From DATAPD01 sp036265385 (GTDB lineage Bacteria; Acidobacteriota; Terriglobia; Terriglobales; Acidobacteriaceae): DNA of 64,000 bases. The notes beneath the pieces were generated by a model. It was not told the DNA's origin. It saw nothing but the letters and a program-made list of their open reading frames with translations, and did not search any database. Made by a program: the position numbers and the translations under genes. Positions 28,350-35,399 of this stretch are shown piece after piece. How positions within the stretch are numbered: the stretch's first letter is position 1; each line of letters starts with the position of its first letter. Location of the stretch: positions 26,182-90,181 of the forward strand of contig DATAPD010000028.1 of the NCBI GenBank assembly GCA_036265385.1. The letters are read 5' to 3'.

Positions 28350-28762
28350 AGCGATTAAAGATTGAATCGCGACTTGACGAAGCGGATCTGCGCCTCGGGG
28401 TCGAAAAGAGGTGGATACAAGACTGGAAGCGCATGTGGCCGGAGTGGCGGGAATGCTACTACGAGGTGGAACAGCGGGTGAGGAAAAGAATTGTTCTACC
28501 GGCCGGCAAGCTGGACCCCCCCGACAATTCAGAGAACAAGACAGAAACGGGAGATCTCATACGGTGGGGGCAAACTGAACGGGATTTAGTCTGCTTGATT
28601 GTGAGACAGCGGGAAAACGGCCAAATTAAGGCCGCCAGCGACAAAGAGGCGGTAAAGTCAGTTGCGCCCCATTACGCTCGTCTGCAGAAGGACGGCACAC
28701 TCAAGCGGGTTGATCCCGAATCCGCTTGGCGCAATTACCAAAAGAAACTCCGCGGCGAGTAG
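28244..28762 (+). CDS. hypothetical protein of the integrated element
   Basis: A frame of up to 172 residues. The first 30 residues, which overlap the previous gene, are low-complexity and may not be translated; the part from about 28350 on is well formed (WIQDWKRMWPEWRECYYEVEQRV, a polar linker, then RWGQTERDLVCLIVRQRENGQIKAAS and ESAWRNYQKKL). I could not settle the start, as no ATG or GTG with a ribosome site lies in the region. Function is unknown; the C-terminal part could be DNA-binding. Confidence 0.5.
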   Translation: MQTQVLPRGGKIIAVSRGTRPTIGSSAIPSPEPSLERLKIESRLDEADLRLGVEKRWIQDWKRMWPEWRECYYEVEQRVRKRIVLPAGKLDPPDNSENKTETGDLIRWGQTERDLVCLIVRQRENGQIKAASDKEAVKSVAPHYARLQKDGTLKRVDPESAWRNYQKKLRGE

Positions 28763-28786
28763 TCCCTTACCCTCCTGCTCAAAAAA

Positions 28787-28806
28787 GTTCCGGAACGTTC
28801 CGGAAC
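28787..28806. promoter_or_regulatory. tandem palindromic operator upstream of alpA
   Basis: Two directly abutting copies of the perfect 10-bp palindrome GTTCCGGAAC. They sit 63 bp before the alpA-like gene, at the head of the replication operon, preceded by an A6 run. This is the form of a dimeric repressor site; two abutting sites suggest cooperative binding. The repressor is not identified (AlpA itself, LexA or a phage repressor). Confidence 0.65.
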
Positions 28807-28868
28807 GGTTTTGTACGGGATTTCCACAGTTCACTAATTGCACATTGCGTTTGACGAGGTTCAGCGCA

Positions 28869-29063
28869 ATGTCAAAATTTCTTACGCCAGCGGAAACCAG
28901 CCAACAAATCAAGCGAACCGTGCAGACCCTCTCAGAGTGGCGCTGCACCGGTCGGTATCCACTGCCGTTCTATAAGGTAGGCGGCCGAATCCTGTACAAG
29001 CAGGAAGACGTCGATGCTTTTCTGGAAGAATCGCGGGTGGAACTCGACGAGGCCGGAAAATGA
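28869..29063 (+). CDS. AlpA-like/MerR-type helix-turn-helix regulator
   Basis: A 64-residue protein with the excisionase/AlpA-type winged helix: KFLTPAETSQQIKRTVQTLS, then the recognition part WRCTGRYPLPFYKVGGRILY and KQEDVDAFLEE. Such proteins act as excisionases or as activators of satellite and prophage operons. Its stop overlaps the ATG of the primase gene (ATGA), so the two are coupled. A longer open frame upstream (to 28662) overlaps the previous gene and the operator and is not used. Confidence 0.8.
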   Translation: MSKFLTPAETSQQIKRTVQTLSEWRCTGRYPLPFYKVGGRILYKQEDVDAFLEESRVELDEAGK

Positions 29064-31468
29064 GCGCCCTGCTCGAGTCCGACATCAGAGCATTGAAGCA
29101 GTTCGGCATCTGCACCGAACGGCTGAATTGGGAACGGGTTGATGATCGCGAAGCGCGAACCGTCCTAAGCCTTAACGGTGCCAGCGGGGATTTTGGCGGA
29201 ATTCTCATTCCCTACATTGACCCCCGCTCTGGCCGACGCGTAACTGCGCGGGTCCGCCGTGATCATCCAGACATCGAGAATGGCAAGCCGACGCGGAAGT
29301 ACGTAGCGGCATGGGGCGATAAGAAGCACCTTTATTTTCCTGCTGGCGCAAACCTCGAAGACAAGTCAATCACAGCCGTCATGGTTGAAGCTGAGAAATC
29401 AGCGGAAGCTCTGGTTGACTGGTCTATCAAGAATGGCAAGCCATTGTTGCCTGTCGCGACTGGTGGTGTGTGGGGATGGCGCGGACGCACGGGTAAGGAA
29501 CTTCGCCCAAATGGAACAACTGCCGACGAGAAGGGCGTCATTGCCGATCTCGATCTAATCCACGACCGCGAAGTAGTCATTCTTTTTGATTCAAATGTTG
29601 CCAAGCGCTCCGACCTCCGACGTGCGCGGCTGCAGTTAGCACGGGAACTTGTCGCACGTGGTTGCAAGGTGCGCATAGCCAATATTCCAGATATTGATGG
29701 CGCTAATGGCCCGGATGATTTGATCAAAATTTCCGGGGACGCGGTACTTACCGAAAGTCTCGATGCGGCGCAACTGTTCTCCGAGGTAGCGGTGGCCGAT
29801 CTCGACCGTCTGATTGGAAGGTTGAGCGAGCAAAGCCGACCTCAGGAAGAGGACATTAATCAAGCCTGCGAACTCATTGCGTATATCGGTACAGACACCT
29901 CTAGAGAATTGCTGATTGGAAGACTTGCGAAAGCGGTGCGGACATATTTCTCGAAGGCAAGCATTAAAAATCTTATCGATCTCAAGCGGAAAGAAATCGG
30001 GGCGGCGGCTGAAGAAGTAGTGGAGAAAGCGCACTCGGCAGCACTGCGCGGAATGCGTATTGATCCCGCTCAGCTCATCGGCGACATCGAAACATACCTG
30101 AAATCGATGGCATTTCTGCCGGAACATGCTTCGATCGTTCTTAGTGTATTCGCACTAAACACACATGTATTCGACGTGTTCTCAACGACTCCATATATAT
30201 CGATGGAAAGCGCTGTTCCGGGTTGCGGAAAGACAACAGTTGCGAGTCTGCTCCGAATCTGCAAGCGGCCACGCTTCGCCGTCGGCCTAAATGCAGCGAA
30301 CTTGTATCGCATCGTGCATGAGGAACACCCAACATTGTTCATCGATGAAGCCGAGTCGATTGAAGGAAAGTCAGAATCGGCGCAAGCATTACGCCCAGTA
30401 GCGCACGTAGGTTATAAGCGCGGGGCGCAAGTGCCTCGACAAGTGGGTGAAGGCAAAGACATGCGTACTGAGTGGTTTGATGTTTACTGCCCCAAAGTCT
30501 TTGCGGCCATCGGAGGTCTTACCGGCGCTCTACTCGATAGAACTATCACGATTCACATGGAGAAGCCGCCGGATGGAACCGAACTCCTGACATCCGAGGA
30601 AGACTTCGTGGAGCAAGACGCAAGTCCGTTTCGCAAACCAGTCGAAGCTTATGCGGCACAAGCCAGAAGTCATCTAGAAAAAATTTATCGGGGGCGGCCA
30701 CGAACCGGGCTTTATCCCAACATCAAGCATCGCGAATCAGAAATATGGACTCCGCTTTTAGTCCACGGAAAGTTTGCCGGGACGGAAATCGAGAAGAGGT
30801 TACTGGCGGCGCAAGCACACTTCTCGGACGCAAAAATAAAGATCCAGACATCGAGCGATTGGAACACATCCTTGGCGGTGGAGCTGCTCGAAGCGATCAT
30901 GGCGACCGACAAGAACAATAAGACGTTTCGCCCGGTAGATATCGTGGGGCGCATACGCGAAGGAGATTCGTGGGGGCAAAAACTGGCGAAGTACAGCGAT
31001 GACGAAAAAGGCCGCCGTCTGATGGCGACGAGTATCGGGAGATTTCTGGGGACCCGCTTCCGATTGGACGCTGTGAGACAGGAGGGAGGGTCAGCCTACT
31101 ACCGACAAACGGCAATCGACGTCATATCGCGCCACACGCCCCAAGGAGGTGCAAGAGGTGCAAGAGGTGCAAGCCAACCTAATGTTTCCAACGACTTAGG
31201 TGATGATGGCACCTCTGACGTGCAAGCCGACGTGCAAGCGACGTGCAAGCGCTCCCAAACCGTTGAAAACACACACCAAGCTGGCACGTCTGGCACGTCT
31301 GGCACCTCTACGGGGGGTAGCGAGGCATATATAGAGGATTCCGCTGAAGCTGTGGAAAAGCTTTTCCGAGAAATCAACCGGGCGGGGGCAGAAGGCGACC
31401 AGCAGGAGTTTACGGAAGAAGAACTGTCAGTTGTGAGCAGCGATTCAGAAGTCGGAGAGGAACTATGA
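29060..31468 (+). CDS. primase/helicase with Toprim-like and DUF3631-like regions
   Basis: The probable replication protein of the element, 802 residues. N-terminal third: Toprim-like region with VMVEAEKSAEAL (about 107) and VVILFDSN (about 172), as in DUF3854 proteins. Middle: P-loop ATPase with Walker A VPGCGKTTV (about 385) and Walker B FIDEAES (about 425), then GYKRGAQVPR and the DUF3631-like segment PKVFAAIGGLTGALLDRTITIHM. The C-terminal 120 residues are low-complexity and acidic and are encoded by an iteron-like DNA array at 31146-31308. Coupled to alpA upstream and, by ATGA, to the next gene. Confidence 0.85.
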   Translation: MSALLESDIRALKQFGICTERLNWERVDDREARTVLSLNGASGDFGGILIPYIDPRSGRRVTARVRRDHPDIENGKPTRKYVAAWGDKKHLYFPAGANLEDKSITAVMVEAEKSAEALVDWSIKNGKPLLPVATGGVWGWRGRTGKELRPNGTTADEKGVIADLDLIHDREVVILFDSNVAKRSDLRRARLQLARELVARGCKVRIANIPDIDGANGPDDLIKISGDAVLTESLDAAQLFSEVAVADLDRLIGRLSEQSRPQEEDINQACELIAYIGTDTSRELLIGRLAKAVRTYFSKASIKNLIDLKRKEIGAAAEEVVEKAHSAALRGMRIDPAQLIGDIETYLKSMAFLPEHASIVLSVFALNTHVFDVFSTTPYISMESAVPGCGKTTVASLLRICKRPRFAVGLNAANLYRIVHEEHPTLFIDEAESIEGKSESAQALRPVAHVGYKRGAQVPRQVGEGKDMRTEWFDVYCPKVFAAIGGLTGALLDRTITIHMEKPPDGTELLTSEEDFVEQDASPFRKPVEAYAAQARSHLEKIYRGRPRTGLYPNIKHRESEIWTPLLVHGKFAGTEIEKRLLAAQAHFSDAKIKIQTSSDWNTSLAVELLEAIMATDKNNKTFRPVDIVGRIREGDSWGQKLAKYSDDEKGRRLMATSIGRFLGTRFRLDAVRQEGGSAYYRQTAIDVISRHTPQGGARGARGASQPNVSNDLGDDGTSDVQADVQATCKRSQTVENTHQAGTSGTSGTSTGGSEAYIEDSAEAVEKLFREINRAGAEGDQQEFTEEELSVVSSDSEVGEEL
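31146..31308. repeat. iteron-like array within the primase gene
   Basis: Ten copies of one 9-11 bp word: GAGGTGCAA at 31146, 31155 and 31164; GACGTGCAAGC at 31217, 31229 and 31240; and the inverse TGGCACCTC or TGGCACGTC at 31207, 31282, 31291 and 31300. Copies are read in different frames (giving GAR, DVQA, ATCK and GTS), so the DNA word, not the peptide, seems conserved. An AT-rich TATATAG follows at 31328. This looks like an origin with iterons next to its Rep gene. Confidence 0.6.
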
Positions 31469-32076
31469 CGGTACCGGAACTAGTCGAAGTCATTTTTGAC
31501 CGGGGCGGGACAGTCTGGGTTGAACAGGACGCGAACATGGATGCGCTGCCAGCGATTCGACACAAAAGTGCGCCGAGGATCATCATCGCAAAGCTGCGCG
31601 AATTTCCACACGAAGAAGTGGCAACTGCGATCAGGGCACGGGAACAAAAAATAGCGGGGGCGCGAGAGTGGTTTTTCGGCAACTTGATGCCAGTGACAAA
31701 TGTGCGCACGTCCAAGGCAGCAATTCTCAAAGATTACGAAGAATTTTGCCAAAATCGCGGAGAAAAATCATCGCCCCGGTACGTGAATCAACTGTTAGCA
31801 CCGCATTGCGCCACGGATAATGCTTTCGTCGTCGATGGGTTCATGCTCATGTCAGATTTCGTGGTCATTTGCAAAGAGCAGCGTGTGAATCAGCCCGGCA
31901 GATTTCAAAAAGGCGATGTTGTGTACTGCAGTCATTACACGTCATTCCCGAGACTCGTTGTACTTGAAATATGTGGGGCCGACTTGCTAGTTAGTGTGCC
32001 GAAATCCGGAATGACACTTTCGAATCACCTGTTCTGGTTGGCAGCACGCGATTGCGAATTAGCAGAAACGGTCTAA
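31465..32076 (+). CDS. hypothetical protein of the integrated element
   Basis: A 203-residue protein with no recognised family. The ATG overlaps the primase stop (ATGA). The N-terminal half contains PRIIIAKLREFPHEEVATAI and a basic segment (MPVTNVRTSKAAILKDYEEF), the C-terminal half GDVVYCSHYTSFPRLVVLEI. No signal peptide or membrane helix. Its place suggests a role in replication or packaging control, but nothing in the sequence proves it. Confidence 0.6.
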   Translation: MTVPELVEVIFDRGGTVWVEQDANMDALPAIRHKSAPRIIIAKLREFPHEEVATAIRAREQKIAGAREWFFGNLMPVTNVRTSKAAILKDYEEFCQNRGEKSSPRYVNQLLAPHCATDNAFVVDGFMLMSDFVVICKEQRVNQPGRFQKGDVVYCSHYTSFPRLVVLEICGADLLVSVPKSGMTLSNHLFWLAARDCELAETV

Positions 32077-32108
32077 CATCGACTGCGATAAAAAATAGGG
32101 GGGAACTT

Positions 32109-32270
32109 ATGCCGGATCGCTTCTTGGATTTGGATTGGGAGCAAGCAAAGCCGTTGCTGATTGCATACCTGAAAAGTGCATCCGTGGCCATTGACCGCAA
32201 CACCAAGCGGCTGGAAGAGATCACGAAGGAACTCGAGGAATTGCGGAAGAAAGTGGTGGAACGGACATGA
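32109..32270 (+). CDS. small coiled-coil protein of the integrated element
   Basis: A 53-residue protein; its C-terminal half is a coiled coil (VAIDRNTKRLEEITKELEEL). GGGGGAA lies about five bases before the ATG. The stop overlaps the next ATG (ATGA). Function unknown. Confidence 0.6.
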   Translation: MPDRFLDLDWEQAKPLLIAYLKSASVAIDRNTKRLEEITKELEELRKKVVERT

Positions 32271-32362
32271 CAAGGACGGTGAGAGTCAAAACGGCGTCAC
32301 TCGCCTCGGAGCTAAGCGATCTCATTGAAAAGAGAGACCTCCGGGGGGAGCCTGAATGTTGA
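32267..32362 (+). CDS. 31-residue ORF of the integrated element
   Basis: Codes for MTRTVRVKTASLASELSDLI and 11 more residues, ending in Cys. Its ATG overlaps the preceding stop and its stop overlaps the next ATG, so it sits in a chain of coupled frames. The peptide is amphipathic. Support is positional only. Confidence 0.4.
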   Translation: MTRTVRVKTASLASELSDLIEKRDLRGEPEC

Positions 32363-32574
32363 CGAGTTTGCTTTTGGAGACCGTTGGCCAGCGATGCGCA
32401 TACTGCTCCAAAACTCAAACGCTAGTACTGGAAAGACACACATGCCTAGACCGAGAACGCCAACAGCGACATTGGAAGCAGCGGGAAGCTTCATCAGACA
32501 CCCCGAACGGAGAGCCGCACGCGCTTTGGAACCGCAGCCTCAAGCTTCCCTGGGAGACGCACCAGCACACTTGA
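32356..32574 (+). CDS. short ORF resembling a truncated HNH nuclease
   Basis: A 72-residue frame that begins inside the stop of the previous ORF. LLLETVGQRCAYCSKTQTL followed by VLERH recalls the first CxxC and the His of HNH nucleases, which often lie next to terminase genes. The second metal pair is missing and the frame runs out of phase into the next gene from 32442. It is either a decayed HNH gene or a chance frame. Confidence 0.25.
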   Translation: MLTSLLLETVGQRCAYCSKTQTLVLERHTCLDRERQQRHWKQREASSDTPNGEPHALWNRSLKLPWETHQHT

Positions 32575-32846
32575 GTGAAGACGAGCAAGCAGTATGGGCA
32601 GAGATCGCATCCCTCTTCGCCTCCGGAGTGGCAACCAACCAGGACCGAATTGCTTTTGAGTTACTGGCCTGCCTTATTTCTCAATTTCGAAACAATCGAG
32701 CAGGACTGAAGGCGGGAGAACTGTCGTTGCTCTCTAGTCTGCTCGGCAGATTTGGGCTGACACCTTCGGATCGTTCGAGAGTTTGCATCAGTCGGAACAG
32801 TAGCAAGGACGCCTTGGATGAATTTCTGGCGACGCGACGTCATTGA
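32442..32846 (+). CDS. terminase small subunit-like protein 1
   Basis: A 134-residue protein. The start MPRPRTPTATLEAAGSF with HPERRAAR is the usual basic opening of P27-family small terminases, followed by HLSEDEQAVWAEIASLF and, at the end, LLGRFGLTPSDRSRV. Small terminases recognise pac or cos DNA and load the large subunit. The frame is open upstream to 32325, but the ATG at 32442 fits the family N-terminus. No large terminase is present. It is shorter than the second homologue and may be divergent. Confidence 0.6.
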   Translation: MPRPRTPTATLEAAGSFIRHPERRAARALEPQPQASLGDAPAHLSEDEQAVWAEIASLFASGVATNQDRIAFELLACLISQFRNNRAGLKAGELSLLSSLLGRFGLTPSDRSRVCISRNSSKDALDEFLATRRH

Positions 32847-32847
32847 A

Positions 32848-32946
32848 ATGGGTAGGGTCGTTCAAATTGTTGGCTACAAACGTGCTCGCGAAGCCGGCGG
32901 CATCCAGTATAGAAATCCGCGCTATCTTGTATTTTTTTCCAAATGA
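32848..32946 (+). CDS. 32-residue ORF linking the two terminase-like genes
   Basis: Starts one base after the first terminase-like stop and ends by overlapping the ATG of the second (ATGA). Encodes MGRVVQIVGYKRAREAGGIQ and 12 further residues, ending FFSK. No ribosome site is seen before the second terminase gene, so this ORF may serve to carry ribosomes into it. Support is positional. Confidence 0.4.
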   Translation: MGRVVQIVGYKRAREAGGIQYRNPRYLVFFSK

Positions 32947-33497
32947 GTACGGAGCAAACCTTGGGAAGAAATCGAAAACCTTTCAGCCTTCAGATCAATG
33001 AAGGCGATCCGCGAAAGCATGGGAGGCGAAAATTGATCGATGCGGCTGAACGTGTTCCAACGGGCTCGCGAGGACTACCAAAGTGCCCTCGACATTTAAA
33101 AGGGAGAGCCCGCTCGGCATGGAATTTTCTCAAGATAGAACTGGAAGCAATGGATCTTGATTACAGACCGGACGCATTGGCCCTTGAGGGCGGGTGCTTA
33201 GCCTATCAGGCTGCAATCGAAGCCGAGGAACTGCTCATTCGGGAAGGTTTCACGGTGGAGGAGCCGATTGTGCGCAAAGGTGTGGTTGTCGGCTCAGCTC
33301 GGCGTAGTCACCCAGCCAATCGCATTCGAAATGCGGGATGGGCGCGATTCCAATCTTTCTGCGATCGTTTTGGCCTCTCACCCAAAGCACGCGAGTCGAT
33401 CTCGATAAAGAAGGCGGACGACTCTGATCTTGATCTGATGGCAATACTCGCGCAGCCCCGTGTCCCGAGAACGGCTCCAAATGGACCGGCACAATAA
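32943..33497 (+). CDS. terS: phage terminase small subunit, P27 family
   Basis: The 184 residues match P27-family small terminases: basic GDPRKHGRRKL start, PRHLKGRARSAWNFLKIELE, YRPDALALEGGCLAYQAAIE, the GFTVEEPIVRKGVVV hairpin, HPANRIRNAGWARFQSFCDR and the closing FGLSPKARESI. It is the last gene of the element. Two such genes without a large subunit point to a satellite that redirects a helper phage's packaging; this role is inferred. Confidence 0.82.
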   Translation: MSTEQTLGRNRKPFSLQINEGDPRKHGRRKLIDAAERVPTGSRGLPKCPRHLKGRARSAWNFLKIELEAMDLDYRPDALALEGGCLAYQAAIEAEELLIREGFTVEEPIVRKGVVVGSARRSHPANRIRNAGWARFQSFCDRFGLSPKARESISIKKADDSDLDLMAILAQPRVPRTAPNGPAQ

Positions 33498-33593
33498 AGT
33501 GACCCCATCACAGGGCGGAGGGCGGCCAGCGGTTCTGTAAAGATCTGAACCTCGGCCACTTATTTAACCGCCGGCCATGGTTCGCACCACGAG

Positions 33594-33603
33594 TTGCCGC
33601 CTA
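33594..33603. other. candidate attachment core, right
   Basis: TTGCCGCCTA, the same 10 bases as at 26769-26778, about 100 bp after the last gene of the element and 80 bp before the next chromosomal gene. If correct the element is 6.8 kb. No tRNA gene is at either end. Confidence 0.3.
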
Positions 33604-33684
33604 ACGAGGTCCCGACCACATCAGGTAGAACACAACTCGCGCACCAGACCTCCGCAACTAATAAGTGCGATTTCTGGAGGCACT

Positions 33685-34200
33685 ATGGAAAGCAAGGCAA
33701 AATTGCTTGGGCATCCGATACATCCAATGCTGATCGTTTTCCCGCTTGGACTGCTCGCCACTGCGGTCGTGTTCGACCTCGTCGCTTTATCTACTAGCGA
33801 TAGCTCCTGGTTTGGAGTTTCATTCCGGATGATTGCAGCTGGAATCCTCGGTGGCTTATTAGCGGCAGTTTTCGGATTCATTGATTGGTGGGCAATTCCT
33901 TCCAATACGAGGGCGAAAAGAATCGGGCTCTGGCATGGTCTTGGAAACGTCATTGTCGTTTTATTGTTCGCCGCCAGCTGGTTCTTTCGAAGACCGGCAC
34001 CTACTGCACCCAGCTCAGGAGCGCTTACGCTCTCGTACATCGCTGTCTTGCTCGCGCTAGGAACGGGCTGGCTAGGCGGCGAATTGGTGGATCGGCTTGG
34101 CGTGGGAGTGGACCGGGGTGCGCACCTTGACGCGCCGAGTTCACTGTCAGGCCGTACTGCGAGAGAGACACCTCCGAGCGAGACTCGACGAGCGGCGTAG
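33685..34200 (+). CDS. DUF2231 membrane protein
   Basis: A 171-residue inner-membrane protein with four hydrophobic segments. GHPIHPMLIVFPLGL at the start is the DUF2231 signature; GFIDWWAI and GWLGGELV also fit. GGAGG lies six bases before the ATG at 33685. The tail is polar and Arg/Ser-rich. Function is unknown; possible haem or metal ligands are the paired histidines. Confidence 0.85.
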   Translation: MESKAKLLGHPIHPMLIVFPLGLLATAVVFDLVALSTSDSSWFGVSFRMIAAGILGGLLAAVFGFIDWWAIPSNTRAKRIGLWHGLGNVIVVLLFAASWFFRRPAPTAPSSGALTLSYIAVLLALGTGWLGGELVDRLGVGVDRGAHLDAPSSLSGRTARETPPSETRRAA

Positions 34201-34242
34201 TCGAATCTGTTCTTGATTTTGATCAGTGCATAGTTTCGAGCC

Positions 34243-35222
34243 ATGGATAAACCACTCCGAAAACAGCGGCCCGTCGCAGTCATTACCGGAGCATCGAGCG
34301 GATTAGGACGAGCCACAGCCCTTGAATTTGCAAGACGTGGCATCTCAGTTGTCCTAGCCGCGCGGCGTAAGGAGGCGCTTAATAAAGTTGCCTTCGGATG
34401 CAAACGCTCCGGAGTCGAAGTACTTGTCATTGTCACGGATGTGACTGACGAAGTCGCAGTCGGTAATCTCGCTCAGGCGGCTTATCGACGTTTTGGAAGG
34501 CTCGACATCTGGGTCAACAACGCCATGGTTGGCATGTATGGTGATTTTGAGCGCGTTCCGTCGGAAGACTTCCGTAAGGTAATCGAGACGAGTTTCTTTG
34601 GATACGTAAACGGTGCTCGAGCAGCACTACCTTACTTTCGTCGGCAAGGCCAGGGCATTCTTGTAAATGTAGCATCTGTGCTGGGCACCGTTGGTATTCC
34701 GCACATGAGTTCTTATGTGGCTGCCAAGCACGCGATAGTGGGGTTTTCAGATGCCCTCCGACAGGAACGCGAGGAACTGGAATTAGGGTATGCACGGTCT
34801 TGCCTTCTTCGATGGATACTCCCTTCTATGCCAATGCGGGAAATCACACGGGCCATGAGATCCGGCCCGTCCCACCCGTTTTTAATCCAGCAAGTGTTGC
34901 GATCGCCATCGTCAAAGCTGTCGAACGCAACCGCGACTACGTTTTCGTCCCTGCAGTTGCAGCTGCTATGCCAGTGGCACGCGCTATGTGGCCCGGCCTG
35001 ACTTCGCGCATAGCACGATTCATAATCGACCATTTGCAGATCGGATCGGAAAGGGCTTTCCACACAAGTGGCAATCTTTACTCGCCAAAATCCTTGATCG
35101 AAAAAACGGAACACAAATCGAAACAAGGTCGCCGTAAGCGCAGCTGGCCTGTTCTTACCATTCTGGCTGTTTCAAGCGCGATCGCATTGCGAGAGCTTGG
35201 AAACGCTCGAAAAGCTGCATAG
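34243..35222 (+). pseudogene. short-chain dehydrogenase/reductase, frameshifted
   Basis: NAD(P)-dependent SDR of the classical type: TGASSGLGRATALEFA at the start, NNAMVGMYG, and the active-site set with SVLGTVG and YVAAKHA. The first frame runs on to 35001 but leaves the family after about residue 182. The family sequence continues in another frame (VLPSSMDTPFYANAGNHTG and on to 35222). One base is missing near the GGG at 34786-34788. Either a true loss of function or a homopolymer sequencing error. The C-terminal part has a hydrophobic segment as in SDRs of the same type. Confidence 0.75.
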
Positions 35223-35399
35223 CAGCACGCTCGCACAACTAGTCGAGATCATCCAGCCAGAAAATTATCGAACCGAGGACATTACTATCAGAGTGCCGCT
35301 GCGGACTAGCAGAAGCGAAAAAGCCTCTGCTGCCTGGCCCACCCTAATCACGTAACTCTGGTGCCATGGAAATTTGCGTCAGCGAAAAATATGCACTCG

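Noticed and set aside
31146..31308. CRISPR-like array
   Set aside because: The repeated words are 9-11 bp, lie in both orientations and have no unique spacers of normal length.
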